A DNA stretch of 64,000 bases, from NCBI RefSeq assembly GCF_001875655.1, contig NZ_MKEQ01000001.1:1488001-1552000 (forward strand), given 5' to 3'. Below the pieces are notes generated by a model. That model searched no databases. It saw only the letters and a program-made list of their open reading frames with translations, and was not told the DNA's origin. Both the position numbers and the translations under genes were made by a program. This DNA comes from Enterobacter hormaechei ATCC 49162. Lineage in GTDB: Bacteria > Pseudomonadota > Gammaproteobacteria > Enterobacterales > Enterobacteriaceae. Shown here piece by piece: positions 36,483 through 49,312 of the stretch (positions are counted from its first letter, which is position 1; the number at the start of each line of letters is the position of its first letter).

Positions 36483-39065
36483 ATGCAAGAGCAATACCGC
36501 CCGGAAGAGATAGAATCAAAAGTCCAGCAACACTGGGACGAGAAGCGCACCTTTGAAGTAACCGAAGACGAGAGCAAAGAGAAGTATTACTGCCTGTCGA
36601 TGCTTCCCTATCCTTCTGGTCGACTACACATGGGCCACGTGCGTAACTACACCATCGGTGACGTGATTGCGCGCTACCAGCGTATGCTGGGCAAAAACGT
36701 GCTTCAGCCTATCGGCTGGGATGCGTTCGGCCTGCCTGCTGAAGGCGCGGCGGTGAAAAACAACACGGCACCGGCTCCGTGGACGTACGACAACATCGCG
36801 TACATGAAAAACCAGCTGAAAATGCTGGGCTTTGGCTATGACTGGAGCCGCGAGCTGGCAACCTGCACCCCGGAGTACTACCGCTGGGAGCAGAAATTCT
36901 TCACCGAGCTGTATAAAAAAGGCCTGGTGTACAAGAAGACCTCTGCCGTTAACTGGTGCCCGAATGACCAGACCGTTCTCGCGAACGAGCAGGTTATCGA
37001 TGGCTGCTGCTGGCGCTGTGACACCAAAGTCGAGCGCAAAGAGATCCCGCAGTGGTTTATCAAAATCACCGCCTACGCTGACGAACTGCTGAACGATCTG
37101 GATAACCTGGATCACTGGCCGGACACCGTTAAGACCATGCAGCGCAACTGGATTGGCCGTTCCGAAGGCGTGGAAATTACCTTCAACGTTAACGACTACG
37201 ACCAGACGCTGACCGTCTACACCACCCGTCCGGATACCTTCATGGGTGCGACCTACCTGGCTGTGGCTGCCGGTCACCCGCTGGCGCAAAAAGCGGCGGA
37301 AAACAACCCGGAACTGGCAACCTTCATCGACGAATGCCGCAACACTAAAGTGGCCGAAGCCGACATGGCGACGATGGAGAAAAAAGGCGTTGATACCGGC
37401 TTCAAAGCGATCCACCCGCTGACGGGCGAAGCCATCCCTGTCTGGGCGGCAAACTTTGTGCTGATGGAATACGGTACGGGCGCCGTGATGGCCGTGCCGG
37501 GTCACGATCAGCGTGACTACGAATTTGCCACCAAATACGGTCTGACCATCAAGCCTGTTATTCTTGCTGCTGATGGCTCCGAGCCCGACCTCTCCGAGCA
37601 GGCGCTGACTGAAAAAGGCACCCTGTTTAACTCCGGTGAGTTCAGCGGCCTGAGCTTCGAAGAAGGCTTCAACGCCATCGCCGACAAACTGGCCTCCCTG
37701 GGCGTGGGCGAGCGTAAAGTGAACTACCGTCTGCGCGACTGGGGCGTTTCCCGTCAGCGTTACTGGGGTGCGCCAATTCCAATGGTGACCCTGGAAGATG
37801 GCACCGTGATGCCAACGCCGGAAGATCAGCTGCCGGTGATCCTGCCGGAAGACGTGGTTATGGACGGCATCACCAGCCCGATCAAAGCCGATCCTGAGTG
37901 GGCGAAAACCACCGTCAACGGTCAGCCAGCGCTGCGTGAAACCGACACCTTCGACACCTTTATGGAGTCCTCCTGGTACTACGCACGCTACACCTGCCCG
38001 CAGTACAAAGAAGGCATGCTGGATTCCGATGCAGCAAACTACTGGCTGCCGGTAGACATCTACATCGGTGGCATTGAACACGCCATCATGCACCTGCTCT
38101 ACTTCCGCTTCTTCCACAAACTGATGCGTGACGCAGGCCTGGTCAACTCTGACGAGCCAGCAAAACAGCTGCTGTGTCAGGGCATGGTGCTGGCAGATGC
38201 GTTCTACTACGTTGGCGCGAACGGCGAGCGTAACTGGGTTTCTCCGGTTGATGCGATTGTGGAGCGCGACGAGAAAGGCCGTATCGTGAAGGCGAAAGAC
38301 GCCGAAGGTCATGAACTGGTGTATACCGGCATGAGCAAGATGTCCAAGTCTAAAAATAACGGTATCGACCCACAGGTGATGGTTGAGCGTTACGGCGCTG
38401 ACACCGTGCGTCTGTTCATGATGTTCGCCTCTCCGGCAGATATGACGCTGGAATGGCAGGAATCCGGTGTGGAAGGGGCAAACCGCTTCCTGAAACGCGT
38501 CTGGAAACTGGTTTACGAGCATACCTCTCAGGGTGATGCGCCAGCGCTGAACGTGGCTGCACTGAGCGAAGATCAGCAGGCGCTGCGTCGTGATGTTCAT
38601 AAAACCATTGCGAAAGTCACCGATGATATTGGTCGTCGTCAGACCTTCAATACCGCAATTGCGGCTATTATGGAACTGATGAACAAGCTGGCGAAAGCGC
38701 CGCAGGACGGTGAGCAGGATCGTGCGTTAATGCGTGAAGCGCTGCTGGCGGTCGTTCGCATGCTGAACCCGTTCACGCCGCACGTTAGCTTTACCCTGTG
38801 GCAGGAGCTGAAAGGCGAAGGCGATATCGACAACGCGCCGTGGCCAGTGGCGGATGAATCCGCTATGGTGGAAAACACCACGCTGGTTGTGGTGCAGGTT
38901 AACGGTAAAGTGCGCGGTAAAATTACCGTCGCGGTCGACGCAACCGAAGAACAGGTTCGCGAGCGCGCAGGCCAGGAACACCTGGTCGCGAAATACCTTG
39001 AGGGCGTTACCGTACGTAAAGTGATCTACGTACCGGGTAAACTGCTGAATCTGGTCGTTGGCTAA
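36483..39065 (+). CDS. leuS: Leucyl-tRNA synthetase
   Basis: Class Ia synthetase charging tRNA-Leu (one is encoded at 21669). The HIGH motif is in [11 protein letters not shown] near residue 45, and the CP1 editing domain (about 220-420) includes [18 protein letters not shown] is near 619, followed by the anticodon and C-terminal domains. I start at ATG 36483 ([11 protein letters not shown]), giving 860 aa as in E. coli. A 36-codon upstream extension runs through the promoter region. Followed closely by lptE-holA-nadD. Confidence 0.97.
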   Translation: MQEQYRPEEIESKVQQHWDEKRTFEVTEDESKEKYYCLSMLPYPSGRLHMGHVRNYTIGDVIARYQRMLGKNVLQPIGWDAFGLPAEGAAVKNNTAPAPWTYDNIAYMKNQLKMLGFGYDWSRELATCTPEYYRWEQKFFTELYKKGLVYKKTSAVNWCPNDQTVLANEQVIDGCCWRCDTKVERKEIPQWFIKITAYADELLNDLDNLDHWPDTVKTMQRNWIGRSEGVEITFNVNDYDQTLTVYTTRPDTFMGATYLAVAAGHPLAQKAAENNPELATFIDECRNTKVAEADMATMEKKGVDTGFKAIHPLTGEAIPVWAANFVLMEYGTGAVMAVPGHDQRDYEFATKYGLTIKPVILAADGSEPDLSEQALTEKGTLFNSGEFSGLSFEEGFNAIADKLASLGVGERKVNYRLRDWGVSRQRYWGAPIPMVTLEDGTVMPTPEDQLPVILPEDVVMDGITSPIKADPEWAKTTVNGQPALRETDTFDTFMESSWYYARYTCPQYKEGMLDSDAANYWLPVDIYIGGIEHAIMHLLYFRFFHKLMRDAGLVNSDEPAKQLLCQGMVLADAFYYVGANGERNWVSPVDAIVERDEKGRIVKAKDAEGHELVYTGMSKMSKSKNNGIDPQVMVERYGADTVRLFMMFASPADMTLEWQESGVEGANRFLKRVWKLVYEHTSQGDAPALNVAALSEDQQALRRDVHKTIAKVTDDIGRRQTFNTAIAAIMELMNKLAKAPQDGEQDRALMREALLAVVRMLNPFTPHVSFTLWQELKGEGDIDNAPWPVADESAMVENTTLVVVQVNGKVRGKITVAVDATEEQVRERAGQEHLVAKYLEGVTVRKVIYVPGKLLNLVVG

Positions 39066-39079
39066 GCGCGGGAGGAAAC

Positions 39080-39649
39080 GTGCGACAACTGGCAACAATA
39101 CTCTTATCTCTGGCGGTGCTTGTCACAGCTGGCTGCGGCTGGCACCTGCGCAACACCACGGCAGTGCCAGCTCAGATGAAAACGATGATCTTCGACTCAT
39201 CCGATCCGAACGGACCGCTGAGCCGGGCCATTCGTAATCAGCTGCGTTTGAACGATGTTGAGCTGATCGAGAAGGGAACCCTGCGTCAGGATGTTCCTTC
39301 GCTTCGCGTCCTGAAATCAACGCTGTCACAAGACACGGCATCGATCTTCCAGGATGGTCGAACCGCGGAATACCAGATGGTGCTTACCGTTGATGCGGCC
39401 GTATTAATGCCGGGTAAAGATATTTACCCTATCAATACTAAAGTCTATCGTTCGTTCTTTGATAACCCGCAGACGGCGCTGGCAAAAGACGCCGAACAGC
39501 AGATTATCATCAAGGAAATGTATGATAAGGCCGCGGAACAGCTGATCCGTAGACTGCCTGCCATTGCCGCGTCGACGAAAAAAGGCGCTGACGTCATCGA
39601 AACACCGGATGCCAGCACGCCGGATATGCCAACGTCGCTGGGTAACTGA
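39080..39649 (+). CDS. lptE: LPS-assembly lipoprotein LptE
   Basis: Outer-membrane lipoprotein that plugs LptD and helps insert LPS. Lipobox VTAGC near residue 19 in [21 protein letters not shown]; mature part [20 protein letters not shown] follows the family. 189 aa (E. coli 193; the difference is in the variable C-terminal tail). The start is GTG at 39080 with GGAGG at ideal spacing. Stop and holA start overlap (TGATG). Confidence 0.95.
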   Translation: MRQLATILLSLAVLVTAGCGWHLRNTTAVPAQMKTMIFDSSDPNGPLSRAIRNQLRLNDVELIEKGTLRQDVPSLRVLKSTLSQDTASIFQDGRTAEYQMVLTVDAAVLMPGKDIYPINTKVYRSFFDNPQTALAKDAEQQIIIKEMYDKAAEQLIRRLPAIAASTKKGADVIETPDASTPDMPTSLGN

Positions 39650-40680
39650 TGATCAGGTTGTATCCTGAACAACTCCGCGCGCAGCTCAACGAAGGGCTGC
39701 GCGCGGCCTATCTGCTACTCGGCAACGACCCCCTGTTACTTCAGGAAAGCCTTGATGCGGTTCGCCATGCGGCGGCGGCGCAGGGTTTTGATGAGCATCA
39801 TACGTTTCAGATCGATAACAGTACCGACTGGAACGCCATCTTCTCGCTTTGTCAGGCTATGAGCCTGTTTGCTTCACGTCAGACAATCCAGATCCTGCTG
39901 CCAGAGAATGGTCCTAATGCTGCCATCAATGAACAGCTGACCATGCTGGTCAGTTTGTTACACGGCGATCTGCTGCTTATCGTACGCGGCAACAAACTCA
40001 CAAAAGCGCAGGAAAACGCGGCCTGGTTTACCCGGCTGGCCACCAGCGCGGTGCTGGTCACCTGCCAGACACCCGAGCAGGCCCATCTGCCAAAATGGGT
40101 TGCCGCACGAGCAAAGCAGCACAATTTGCAGCTGGATGATGCCGCCAGTCAGCTCCTCTGCTACTGCTACGAAGGCAACCTTCTGGCACTGGCGCAGGCG
40201 CTGGACAGGCTCGCTCTGCTGTGGCCTGATGGCAAGCTGACGCTGCCGCGCGTGGAACAGGCGGTGAATGATGCCGCGCACTTTACCCCCTTCCACTGGG
40301 TTGATGCGCTGCTGTCAGCGAAAAGTAAGCGTGCCCTGCACATTCTGCAACAGCTGCGCCTGGAAGGCAGTGAGCCGGTCATCCTGCTCCGTACCCTTCA
40401 GCGCGAATTACTGCTGCTGAACAACCTTAAACGCCAGTCGGCACATACGCCCCTGCGCGCCTTATTCGACAAACATCGCGTATGGCAAAACCGTCGGGCG
40501 ATGACCACGGAGGCGATAAACCGCCTGAGCCAGGAGCAGTTGCGTCAGGCTGTGCAACTTCTGATGCGCGCCGAACTGACGTTAAAACAGGATTACGGCC
40601 AGTCCGTCTGGGCGGAGCTGGAGAGCCTCTCTTTGCTGCTCTGCCATAAGGCGCTGGCAGACGTATTTATCGATGGGTGA
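39649..40680 (+). CDS. holA: DNA polymerase III subunit delta
   Basis: Clamp-loader subunit that opens the beta sliding clamp. 343 aa as in E. coli. The N-terminal clamp-binding domain ([20 protein letters not shown]), a middle domain and the C-terminal collar helices are in order. Delta lacks an ATP-binding P-loop, as expected. It overlaps lptE by one base and is followed one base later by nadD. Confidence 0.95.
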   Translation: MIRLYPEQLRAQLNEGLRAAYLLLGNDPLLLQESLDAVRHAAAAQGFDEHHTFQIDNSTDWNAIFSLCQAMSLFASRQTIQILLPENGPNAAINEQLTMLVSLLHGDLLLIVRGNKLTKAQENAAWFTRLATSAVLVTCQTPEQAHLPKWVAARAKQHNLQLDDAASQLLCYCYEGNLLALAQALDRLALLWPDGKLTLPRVEQAVNDAAHFTPFHWVDALLSAKSKRALHILQQLRLEGSEPVILLRTLQRELLLLNNLKRQSAHTPLRALFDKHRVWQNRRAMTTEAINRLSQEQLRQAVQLLMRAELTLKQDYGQSVWAELESLSLLLCHKALADVFIDG

Positions 40681-40681
40681 T

Positions 40682-41338
40682 ATGTATTCTTTACAGGCCA
40701 TGTATGGCGGGACCTTCGACCCGGTGCACTATGGGCATCTTAAGCCGGTAGAAATCCTCGCGAATTTGATTGGGTTGCAGCGGGTAATCATCATGCCCAA
40801 CAATGTTCCGCCGCACCGTCCTCAACCAGAAGCAACCAGCGAGCAGCGTAAAACAATGCTCGCGCTGGCTATCGCCGATAAGCCTCTCTTTACGCTGGAT
40901 GAGCGCGAACTGCGCCGGGATACGCCTTCCTGGACATCGCAAACGCTGCGGGAGTGGCGCGCTGAGCAGGGACCCGAGAAACCGCTGGCGTTTATCATCG
41001 GCCAGGATTCCCTGCTCAACTTTCCCAGCTGGTACCAATACGACACCATTCTGGACAACAGTCATCTGCTAGTCTGCCGCCGTCCGGGCTACCCGCTGAC
41101 CATGCGCGACGCGCAGCATCAGCAGTGGCTGGACATGCATCTCACGGACAATATAGAAGAGCTGCACAGTCTCCCCGCCGGGAAAATTTACCTCGCTGAG
41201 ACACCGTGGTTTGATATTTCCGCGACCCTCATCCGCGAGCGTCTCCAGCAGGGTTTAGACTGTAACGATCTCCTGCCCTCACCCGTGCTGGCCTATATCC
41301 ACGCACACGGTCTGTATCAGAAAAGTACAGATGCCTGA
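40682..41338 (+). CDS. nadD: Nicotinate-mononucleotide adenylyltransferase NadD
   Basis: Transfers AMP to nicotinate mononucleotide in NAD synthesis. The nucleotidyltransferase motif [14 protein letters not shown] is near the N terminus. [14 protein letters not shown] is near 105, and the C-terminal ISATLIRER motif is the ISSTxxR equivalent. I start at ATG 40682 ([10 protein letters not shown]), aligning with E. coli and giving 218 aa; an ATG three codons earlier overlaps holA. Confidence 0.94.
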   Translation: MYSLQAMYGGTFDPVHYGHLKPVEILANLIGLQRVIIMPNNVPPHRPQPEATSEQRKTMLALAIADKPLFTLDERELRRDTPSWTSQTLREWRAEQGPEKPLAFIIGQDSLLNFPSWYQYDTILDNSHLLVCRRPGYPLTMRDAQHQQWLDMHLTDNIEELHSLPAGKIYLAETPWFDISATLIRERLQQGLDCNDLLPSPVLAYIHAHGLYQKSTDA

Positions 41339-41924
<586 letters not shown>

Positions 41925-41927
41925 TGC

Positions 41928-42395
41928 GTGAAGTTGCAGCTGGTCGCCGTCGGCACCAAAATGCCGGACTGGGTACAAACCGGTTTTACTGAGTATCTGC
42001 GTCGTTTCCCAAAAGATATGCCGTTCGAACTGGTGGAGATCCCAGCAGGTAAGCGCGGCAAGAACGCAGATATCAAACGTATTCTCGATAAAGAGGGAGA
42101 GCTGATGCTGGCGGCCGCAGGCAAAAACCGCATCGTGACCCTCGATATCCCGGGCAAACCCTGGGATACGCCGCAGCTGGCGCACGAACTGGAGCGCTGG
42201 AAGCAGGACGGTCGTGACGTCAGTCTGTTGATTGGCGGACCAGAAGGGTTATCTCCCGCCTGCAAAGCGGCAGCAGAACAAAGTTGGTCACTCTCTGCGC
42301 TGACGCTGCCCCACCCGCTTGTGCGGGTTCTCGTGGCAGAAAGTTTGTATCGCGCGTGGAGCATCACTACCAACCACCCTTATCACCGCGAGTAA
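41928..42395 (+). CDS. rlmH: 23S rRNA pseudouridine-1915 N3-methyltransferase RlmH
   Basis: SPOUT-class methyltransferase modifying pseudouridine 1915 in helix 69 of 23S rRNA. 155 aa as in E. coli. The knotted SAM-binding C-terminal part has [11 protein letters not shown] near 104, and the terminal YHRE is the conserved tail. The start is GTG 41928, three bases after the rsfS stop. Confidence 0.95.
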   Translation: MKLQLVAVGTKMPDWVQTGFTEYLRRFPKDMPFELVEIPAGKRGKNADIKRILDKEGELMLAAAGKNRIVTLDIPGKPWDTPQLAHELERWKQDGRDVSLLIGGPEGLSPACKAAAEQSWSLSALTLPHPLVRVLVAESLYRAWSITTNHPYHRE

Positions 42396-42423
42396 TGACT
42401 GACCAGGGTAATTTAAGCAGCGG

Positions 42424-44325
42424 ATGAAACTACAGAATTCTTTTCGCGACTATACGGCTGAGTCCGCGCTGTTTGTGCGCCGGGCGCTGGTCGCCTTTAC
42501 GGGGATTTTGCTGCTTACCGGCGTGCTGATCGCCAACCTCTATAATCTGCAAATTGTCCGCTATACCGATTACCAGACCCGCTCAAACGAAAACCGTATT
42601 AAGCTGGTGCCCATCGCGCCCAGCCGCGGCATTATCTACGATCGTAACGGCACCCCGCTGGCGCTAAACCGCACCATCTACCAGATAGAGATGATGCCGG
42701 AGAAAGTGGATAACGTGCAGGATACGCTGAACGCGCTGAGAAGCGTTGTCGACCTGAATGATGACGATATTGCCGCGTTCAAAAAAGAGCGCGCACGCTC
42801 TCACCGTTTCACCTCCATTCCGGTAAAAACCAACCTGACAGAAGTACAGGTCGCCCGTTTTGCCGTTAACCAGTACCGTTTCCCCGGTGTGGAAGTCAAA
42901 GGCTATAAGCGCCGCTACTATCCTTACGGGTCCGCGCTGACGCACGTGATTGGCTACGTCTCCAAGATCAACGATAAAGACGTCGAACGCCTTGATAAAG
43001 ACGGCAAGCTGGCTAACTACGCCGCCACCCATGATATTGGCAAGCTGGGGATCGAGCGGTATTACGAAGATGTCCTGCACGGTCAAACCGGTTATGAAGA
43101 GGTTGAAGTTAACAACCGTGGCCGCGTGATCCGTCAGCTAAAAGAAGTTCCCCCGCAGGCGGGACATGACGTCTATCTGACGCTCGACCTGAAGCTACAG
43201 CAGTATATCGAAACGCTGCTGGCGGGTAGCCGTGCTGCGGTTATTGTGACCGATCCGCGCACCGGCGGCATTCTGTCCATGGTTTCCATGCCTAGCTACG
43301 ATCCGAACCTCTTCGTGGATGGCATCTCCAGCAAGGACTACTCCGGCCTGCTCAACGATCCAAACACGCCGCTGGTGAACCGCGCTACGCAGGGTGTTTA
43401 CCCTCCTGCTTCAACGGTTAAACCGTATGTCGCCGTGTCTGCCCTGAGTGCGGGTGTGATTACCCGCAACACCAGCCTGTTTGATCCGGGCTGGTGGCAG
43501 TTGCCTGGCTCTGAAAAACGCTACCGCGACTGGAAAAAATGGGGCCACGGCCACCTGAACGTGACCAAATCTCTGGAGGAGTCGGCGGATACCTTCTTCT
43601 ATCAGGTCGCTTACGACATGGGTATTGACCGTCTGTCTGAATGGATGAGCAAATTCGGCTACGGGCATTACACCGGTATAGATTTGGCGGAAGAACGTTC
43701 CGGCAACATGCCAACCCGCGAATGGAAGCTGAAACGCTTTAAAAAACCCTGGTATCAGGGTGACACCATTCCGGTGGGGATCGGCCAGGGCTACTGGACG
43801 GCAACACCGCTGCAAATGAACAAGGCGATGATGATCCTCATCAACGATGGCGTCGTGAAAGTGCCGCACCTGCTGCAAAGCACCGTTGAAGACGGCAAAA
43901 AAGTGCCGTGGATACAGCCTCACGAGCCACCGGTGGGTGACATTCATTCCGGGTACTGGGAAATCGCGAAAGACGGCATGTACGGTGTAGCCAACCGCCC
44001 TAACGGGACAGCGCACAAATATTTCGCTGGCGCACCGTATAAGGTTGCCGCGAAATCAGGTACGGCTCAGGTCTTCGGTCTGAAAGCGAATGAAACCTAT
44101 AACGCACACAAAATTGCCGAACGTCTGCGTGACCACAAGCTCATGACGGCGTTTGCCCCTTATGATAACCCGCAGGTTGCGGTGGCGATGATCCTTGAGA
44201 ACGGCGGCGCAGGCCCGGCTGTGGGTACCATCATGCGTCAAATTCTCGACCACATCATGCTGGGTGATAACAACACCGAACTGCCGGCTGAAAACCCGGC
44301 AGCCGCTGCGGCGGAGGACCAATAA
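42424..44325 (+). CDS. mrdA: Penicillin-binding protein 2 (elongasome transpeptidase)
   Basis: Cross-links peptidoglycan during cell elongation with RodA. One N-terminal membrane helix (about 20-42) precedes the pedestal domain and the transpeptidase. Active-site serine is in PPASTVKPY near 330, SADTFF near 385 is the SxN-like motif, and AKSGTAQ near 544 is the KSG motif. 633 aa as in E. coli. Two bases separate it from mrdB. Confidence 0.96.
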   Translation: MKLQNSFRDYTAESALFVRRALVAFTGILLLTGVLIANLYNLQIVRYTDYQTRSNENRIKLVPIAPSRGIIYDRNGTPLALNRTIYQIEMMPEKVDNVQDTLNALRSVVDLNDDDIAAFKKERARSHRFTSIPVKTNLTEVQVARFAVNQYRFPGVEVKGYKRRYYPYGSALTHVIGYVSKINDKDVERLDKDGKLANYAATHDIGKLGIERYYEDVLHGQTGYEEVEVNNRGRVIRQLKEVPPQAGHDVYLTLDLKLQQYIETLLAGSRAAVIVTDPRTGGILSMVSMPSYDPNLFVDGISSKDYSGLLNDPNTPLVNRATQGVYPPASTVKPYVAVSALSAGVITRNTSLFDPGWWQLPGSEKRYRDWKKWGHGHLNVTKSLEESADTFFYQVAYDMGIDRLSEWMSKFGYGHYTGIDLAEERSGNMPTREWKLKRFKKPWYQGDTIPVGIGQGYWTATPLQMNKAMMILINDGVVKVPHLLQSTVEDGKKVPWIQPHEPPVGDIHSGYWEIAKDGMYGVANRPNGTAHKYFAGAPYKVAAKSGTAQVFGLKANETYNAHKIAERLRDHKLMTAFAPYDNPQVAVAMILENGGAGPAVGTIMRQILDHIMLGDNNTELPAENPAAAAAEDQ

Positions 44326-44327
44326 TC

Positions 44328-45440
44328 ATGACGGATAATCCGAATAAAAAATCGCTGTGGGACAAGATCCACATCGACCCAGCTATGCTGCTGATCCTGC
44401 TGGCTCTGCTGGTGTACAGCGCCCTCGTAATCTGGAGCGCCAGCGGCCAGGATATCGGCATGATGGAGCGTAAAATCGGCCAGATCGCCATGGGCCTGGT
44501 CATTATGGTGGTGATGGCGCAAATACCTCCGCGCGTGTATGAGGGCTGGGCACCCTATCTTTATATTTTCTGTATCATTTTGCTGGTGGCAGTAGATGCT
44601 TTCGGGGCTATCTCGAAGGGGGCGCAACGCTGGCTGGATCTGGGGATTGTCCGCTTCCAGCCGTCGGAAATTGCCAAAATCGCCGTCCCGCTGATGGTGG
44701 CGCGCTTTATTAACCGCGACGTCTGCCCGCCCTCGTTGAAAAATACCGCCATTGCGCTGGTGCTGATTTTCCTGCCGACGCTGCTCGTGGCCGCACAGCC
44801 GGACCTTGGCACCTCGATCCTTATCGCCCTCTCCGGCCTGTTCGTTTTGTTCCTGTCCGGTCTGAGCTGGCGTCTGATTGGTATCGCGGTGGTGCTGGTT
44901 GCCGCCTTTATCCCTATCCTCTGGTTCTTCCTGATGCATGATTACCAGCGCCAGCGCGTCATGATGCTGCTCGATCCGGAAACCGATCCGCTGGGGGCGG
45001 GCTATCATATTATTCAGTCGAAGATTGCGATTGGCTCCGGTGGCCTGCGTGGAAAAGGCTGGCTGCACGGGACGCAGTCGCAGCTCGAATTTTTACCGGA
45101 ACGCCACACTGACTTTATTTTTGCCGTTCTGGCTGAGGAGTTAGGGCTGGTTGGCATCCTGGTTCTGCTGGCGCTCTATGTGCTGCTGATCATGCGTGGG
45201 CTCTACATTGCCGCGCGCGCGCAAACCACCTTTGGCCGGGTCATGGCGGGTGGATTAATGTTGATTTTGTTCGTTTATGTCTTCGTAAATATTGGTATGG
45301 TGAGTGGTATTCTGCCGGTTGTCGGCGTACCGCTGCCGCTGGTGAGTTACGGGGGCTCGGCACTGATCGTGTTGATGGCCGGGTTTGGTATCGTGATGTC
45401 GATCCATACCCACAGGAAAATGTTGTCCAAAAGCGTATAA
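44328..45440 (+). CDS. mrdB: Rod-shape glycosyltransferase RodA
   Basis: SEDS-family membrane peptidoglycan polymerase with about ten helices, paired with PBP2. The family motifs FQPSEIAKI near 120 and the catalytic Asp loop in [17 protein letters not shown] near 260 are visible. 370 aa as in E. coli. Confidence 0.96.
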   Translation: MTDNPNKKSLWDKIHIDPAMLLILLALLVYSALVIWSASGQDIGMMERKIGQIAMGLVIMVVMAQIPPRVYEGWAPYLYIFCIILLVAVDAFGAISKGAQRWLDLGIVRFQPSEIAKIAVPLMVARFINRDVCPPSLKNTAIALVLIFLPTLLVAAQPDLGTSILIALSGLFVLFLSGLSWRLIGIAVVLVAAFIPILWFFLMHDYQRQRVMMLLDPETDPLGAGYHIIQSKIAIGSGGLRGKGWLHGTQSQLEFLPERHTDFIFAVLAEELGLVGILVLLALYVLLIMRGLYIAARAQTTFGRVMAGGLMLILFVYVFVNIGMVSGILPVVGVPLPLVSYGGSALIVLMAGFGIVMSIHTHRKMLSKSV

Positions 45441-45456
45441 AAATAAGGGGATCGCA

Positions 45457-46563
45457 ATGCGCAAGCAGTGGCTGGGTATCTGCATCGCAGCAAGTTTACT
45501 TGCCGCCTGTACAAGTGATGATGGTCAGCAACAGGCAACCGTCGCGCCGCCGCAGCCTGCGGTCTGTAATGGCCCGATTGTTGAAATTAGCGGTGCCGAT
45601 CCCGTTTACGAACCGCTGAACGCCAGCGTCAATCAGGATTATCAGCGTGACGGCAAAAGCTATAAAATCGTTCAGGATCCTTCCCGTTTCAGCCAGGCTG
45701 GCTTTGCTGCCATCTATGACGCTGAGCCAGGCAGCAACCTGACTGCGTCAGGTGAAACCTTCGATCCGATGCAGATCACGGCGGCACACCCGACGCTGCC
45801 AGTCCCAAGCTATGCACGCATCACTAACCTGGCGAATGGCCGAATGATCGTGGTGCGCATCAACGATCGTGGTCCTTATGGCAACGATCGCGTGATCTCC
45901 CTGTCTCGCGCGGCGGCCGATCGTCTCAACACCTCAAATAATACCAAAGTGCGTATCGACCCGATTATCGTGGCACAGGATGGCTCGCTCTCTGGCCCGG
46001 GCACAGCCTGTACCACGGTTGCGAAACAGACCTACGCCCTGCCCGCGCGCCCGGATTTGAGCGGGGGGATGGGGGGTGCTTCAACGCCAGCGGAGCCTGC
46101 ACAGCCGCAGGGTGAAGTGCGCGCCATCAGTAACGATACGCTGCAAAGTGAAGTCGCGACCGGCGCCCCGGTGAAAAGCAGTGGTTTCCTTGGCGCACCG
46201 ACTACATTAGCGTCTGGCGTGATTGAAACGAATGAACCTGCCCCAGCGCCTGCGCCTGTTGTTGCTGCACCCGCGGCACAACCCGCCCCGGTGACCGTCC
46301 CTGCTGCGACGCAGACTGCTGCGCCTGCGACGGTGAGCGGCAGCTATGTGGTTCAGGTTGGTGCCGTCAGCGACCAGACCCGTGCAGAGCAGTATCAACA
46401 GCGCTTAAGCCAGCAGTTTGGTGTGCCAGGCCGCGTTGAGCAAAACGGTGCGGTATGGCGTATCCAGATGGGTCCGTTTGCCAGCAAGTCGCAGGCAGCG
46501 TCCCTGCAACAGCGTTTGCAGAGCGAAGCGCAACTCCAGTCGTTTATTGCTGTTGCGAAGTAA
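45457..46563 (+). CDS. rlpA: Septal-ring lipoprotein RlpA (DPBB and SPOR)
   Basis: Outer-membrane lipoprotein with lytic-transglycosylase-related fold acting at the division septum. Lipobox LLAAC near residue 18; double-psi beta-barrel with MQITAAHPTLPVPS and RINDRGPYG (about 85-170); a long Ala/Pro-rich linker; C-terminal SPOR domain (YVVQVGAVSDQTRAEQ to the end) binding denuded glycan. 368 aa (E. coli 362; the linker accounts for this). E. coli RlpA lacks clear transglycosylase activity, so catalysis here is not assumed. Confidence 0.94.
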   Translation: MRKQWLGICIAASLLAACTSDDGQQQATVAPPQPAVCNGPIVEISGADPVYEPLNASVNQDYQRDGKSYKIVQDPSRFSQAGFAAIYDAEPGSNLTASGETFDPMQITAAHPTLPVPSYARITNLANGRMIVVRINDRGPYGNDRVISLSRAAADRLNTSNNTKVRIDPIIVAQDGSLSGPGTACTTVAKQTYALPARPDLSGGMGGASTPAEPAQPQGEVRAISNDTLQSEVATGAPVKSSGFLGAPTTLASGVIETNEPAPAPAPVVAAPAAQPAPVTVPAATQTAAPATVSGSYVVQVGAVSDQTRAEQYQQRLSQQFGVPGRVEQNGAVWRIQMGPFASKSQAASLQQRLQSEAQLQSFIAVAK

Positions 46564-46649
46564 TTAATCGGTGGTATCCGAAATGTCAATTTGTGTAAAC
46601 CACGTTAACACTCTCATGATGAAAGTCGGATGCCTGCCCGTATAGCATT

Positions 46650-46658
46650 TGCTATAGT
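46650..46658 (+). promoter_or_regulatory. Extended -10 promoter for dacA
   Basis: TGCTATAGT (TGn plus TATAGT) lies about 45 bases before the dacA start, in the 139-bp gap after rlpA. No strong -35. Confidence 0.5.
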
Positions 46659-46702
46659 AAGGCACTTTTTTTAATTCCATCACGGATGTCGTAGTTCTGA
46701 CC

Positions 46703-47914
46703 ATGAAGACCACTTTTTCTGCTCGTTTTGTGCAGCGCATGGCGCTGACCACGGCCCTTTGCGCTGCTGCCTTCTCCGCAGCTCACGCGGATGACCTGAA
46801 CATCAAGACCATGATCCCTGGCGTTCCGCAGATCGACGCGGAATCCTACATCCTGATTGATTACAACTCCGGCAAAGTTCTGGCAGAACAGAACGCCGAT
46901 GCCCGCCGCGATCCGGCCAGCCTGACCAAAATGATGACCAGCTATGTTATCGGCCAGGCCATGAAAGCAGGTAAATTCAAAGAAACTGACCTGGTCACTA
47001 TCGGTAACGATGCGTGGGCAACCGGTAACCCGGTGTTTAAAGGTTCATCGCTGATGTTCCTGAAGCCAGGCATGCAGGTTCCGGTATCTCAGCTCATCCG
47101 TGGCATCAATTTGCAGTCGGGTAACGACGCCTGTGTGGCGATGGCCGATTTTGCAGCAGGTAGCCAGGACGCGTTTGTGGGCCTGATGAACAGCTACGTC
47201 TCCGCGCTGGGCCTGAAAAACAGCCACTTCCAGACCGTTCACGGCCTGGACGCCGAGGGTCAGTACAGCTCCGCGCGTGACATGGCACTGATTGGTCAGG
47301 CACTGATCCGCGATGTGCCAAACGAGTACTCTATCTACAAAGAGAAAGAGTTCACCTTCAACGGCATCCGTCAGACCAACCGTAACGGCCTGCTGTGGGA
47401 TAACAGCCTGAATGTCGACGGCATCAAAACCGGCCACACCGACAAAGCTGGCTATAACCTGGTCGCCTCCGCCACTGAGGGCCAGATGCGTCTGATCTCT
47501 GCCGTGATGGGTGGCCGTACGTTTAAAGGACGCGAAACAGAAAGCAAAAAACTGCTGACCTGGGGCTTCCGCTTCTTCGAAACCGTCAACCCGCTGAAAG
47601 CCGGTAAAGAATTTGCCTCTGAGCCCGTCTGGTTTGGCGATAACGATCGTGCTTCCCTGGGCGTGGACAAAGATCTCTATCTGACCATTCCACGCGGTCG
47701 TATGAAAGATCTGAAAGCCAGCTACGTGCTGAATACCACCGAGCTGCACGCCCCGCTGCAAAAGAATCAGGTTGTGGGTACCATCAACTTCCAGCTGGAT
47801 GGCAAAACCATCGATCAGCGCCCACTGGTGGTGCTGGAGGAAATTCCTGAAGGCAATTTCTTCGGCAAAATCATTGATTACATTAAACTGATGTTCCATC
47901 ACTGGTTTGGTTAA
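46703..47914 (+). CDS. dacA: D-alanyl-D-alanine carboxypeptidase PBP5
   Basis: Trims the terminal D-Ala from pentapeptides in the periplasm and helps keep normal cell shape. Signal peptide of about 29 residues (cut after AHA). Active-site motif SLTKMM near residue 73, SGNDAC near 139, KTGHTD near 242. The C-terminal amphipathic helix ([16 protein letters not shown]) anchors it to the inner membrane. 403 aa as in E. coli. Confidence 0.96.
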   Translation: MKTTFSARFVQRMALTTALCAAAFSAAHADDLNIKTMIPGVPQIDAESYILIDYNSGKVLAEQNADARRDPASLTKMMTSYVIGQAMKAGKFKETDLVTIGNDAWATGNPVFKGSSLMFLKPGMQVPVSQLIRGINLQSGNDACVAMADFAAGSQDAFVGLMNSYVSALGLKNSHFQTVHGLDAEGQYSSARDMALIGQALIRDVPNEYSIYKEKEFTFNGIRQTNRNGLLWDNSLNVDGIKTGHTDKAGYNLVASATEGQMRLISAVMGGRTFKGRETESKKLLTWGFRFFETVNPLKAGKEFASEPVWFGDNDRASLGVDKDLYLTIPRGRMKDLKASYVLNTTELHAPLQKNQVVGTINFQLDGKTIDQRPLVVLEEIPEGNFFGKIIDYIKLMFHHWFG

Positions 47915-47967
47915 AAATTGAACACTTGAAAGTGTGATTTTGATCCCCATATACTACGTATCAGTAA

Positions 47968-48000
47968 AACTCCCGCCCTGTGGCGGGAGTTATTATTTTT
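47968..48000 (+). terminator. Terminator of dacA
   Basis: AACTCCCGCC and GGCGGGAGTT arms around CTGT, followed by ATTATTTTTT. Confidence 0.9.
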
Positions 48001-48021
48001 TATACACACGCCGGAGCTGAC

Positions 48022-48285
48022 ATGAAAACCAAACTTAACGAACTGCTTGAATTCCCTACCCCTTTTACTTACAAAGTAATGGGTCTGGCGAAACCTGAGC
48101 TGGTTGATCAGGTGGTTGAAGTGGTACAGCGCCATGCGCCGGGCGACTACTCTCCATCAGTCAAACCGAGCAGCAAAGGTAACTACCACTCGGTCTCAAT
48201 CACCATCACTGCCACACACATTGAGCAGGTTGAGACGCTGTACGAAGAGCTCGGCAATATCGAAATTGTTCGTATGGTGCTGTAG
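48022..48285 (+). CDS. ybeD: Conserved protein YbeD (DUF493)
   Basis: 87-aa cytoplasmic protein with an ACT-like ferredoxin fold, as in E. coli YbeD; function unknown though always close to lipB. I start at ATG 48022 ([11 protein letters not shown]) with GGAG upstream. The longer reading from 47980 crosses the dacA terminator tail and is not credible. Confidence 0.93.
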   Translation: MKTKLNELLEFPTPFTYKVMGLAKPELVDQVVEVVQRHAPGDYSPSVKPSSKGNYHSVSITITATHIEQVETLYEELGNIEIVRMVL

Positions 48286-48292
48286 TCCCTCA

Positions 48293-48318
48293 GCGGTTGC
48301 CCGGTTTGCCGGGTAACC
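48293..48318. other. Inverted repeat between ybeD and lipB
   Basis: GGTTGCCCGG and CCGGGTAACC arms (one mismatch) around a short loop, no T-run. Probably mRNA 3'-end structure of ybeD. Confidence 0.45.
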
Positions 48319-48331
48319 CCCTTCCCCGCTG

Positions 48332-48340
48332 TGATATACT
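48332..48340 (+). promoter_or_regulatory. Extended -10 promoter for lipB
   Basis: TGATATACT (TGA plus TATACT), 40 bases before the lipB start. The same nonamer occurs before lipA at 50373. Confidence 0.5.
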
Positions 48341-48379
48341 CCGCGTTACCTATTCTCCCTTGTCTTCGGAGACATCTTT

Positions 48380-49021
48380 TTGTACCAGGATAAAATTCTT
48401 GTCCGCCATCTTGGGCTACAGCCTTATGAGCCTGTCTCTCAGGCTATGCATGACTTTACCGATATGCGCGATGACACCACACCTGATGAAATCTGGCTGG
48501 TTGAACATCTGCCGGTGTTCACTCAAGGCCAGGCAGGAAAAGCCGAACATTTATTGATGACGGGCGATATCCCGGTGATCCAGAGCGATCGCGGTGGACA
48601 GGTGACATACCACGGCCCGGGCCAGCAGGTAATGTATGTCCTGCTTAACCTCAAACGCAGAAAGCTGGGCGTGCGTGAGCTAGTGACCTTACTGGAACAG
48701 ACCGTGGTAAACACGCTGGCTGAGTACGGTATTGACGCTCACCCTCGCGCAGATGCGCCGGGCGTCTACGTGGGAGAGATGAAGATCTGTTCGCTGGGTC
48801 TGCGTATCCGTAAAGGCTGCTCGTTCCATGGGCTGGCGCTGAATATCAATATGGATCTGACCCCATTCCAGCGCATCAACCCCTGTGGGTATGCCGGTAT
48901 GGAAATGACGCAAGTGCGCCAGTGGGTCGATACCGCCACACCTGACAATATCCGGCCCGTACTTCTGAAGAACTTTTTAGCGCTGCTTAACAACCCCACC
49001 TACGAATATATTCCTGCTTAA
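48380..49021 (+). CDS. lipB: Lipoyl(octanoyl) transferase LipB
   Basis: Moves octanoate from acyl carrier protein to lipoyl domains, the first step of lipoate synthesis, before LipA inserts sulfur. Motifs [12 protein letters not shown] near 71 and the catalytic Cys in [11 protein letters not shown] near 169; Lys in [12 protein letters not shown] near 135. 213 aa as in E. coli, with a TTG start (LYQDKILVR) also used there. ybeD precedes it; ybeF and lipA follow. Confidence 0.95.
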   Translation: MYQDKILVRHLGLQPYEPVSQAMHDFTDMRDDTTPDEIWLVEHLPVFTQGQAGKAEHLLMTGDIPVIQSDRGGQVTYHGPGQQVMYVLLNLKRRKLGVRELVTLLEQTVVNTLAEYGIDAHPRADAPGVYVGEMKICSLGLRIRKGCSFHGLALNINMDLTPFQRINPCGYAGMEMTQVRQWVDTATPDNIRPVLLKNFLALLNNPTYEYIPA

Positions 49022-49312
49022 CTTTCTTCCGGCAGTGGTTCGATTATTTGACGAGCCACTGCTTAATTGCCGCATTTACGCTTTACAATAAACCGCATAT
49101 TCTATATTTTCGAGTCGCCCATATATTAGCGTCCCATATTAATTAGAACCTTAATAGTACCATCGCAGGGTATCATGTAACGTGCGTGACAATCACCCAA
49201 CTGCTTGTTTTCGATAAATAATGGAAACTTACGAAACACTTTACGAATCTCTGCAAGCATAATAAATAAATTCAACTATCATTCATATTGTGAATGGATA
49301 CGGAGTAAGAGC

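Noticed and set aside
36624..38600. 658-codon minus-strand open frame over leuS
   Set aside because: Antisense to leuS, no ribosome site or family pattern.
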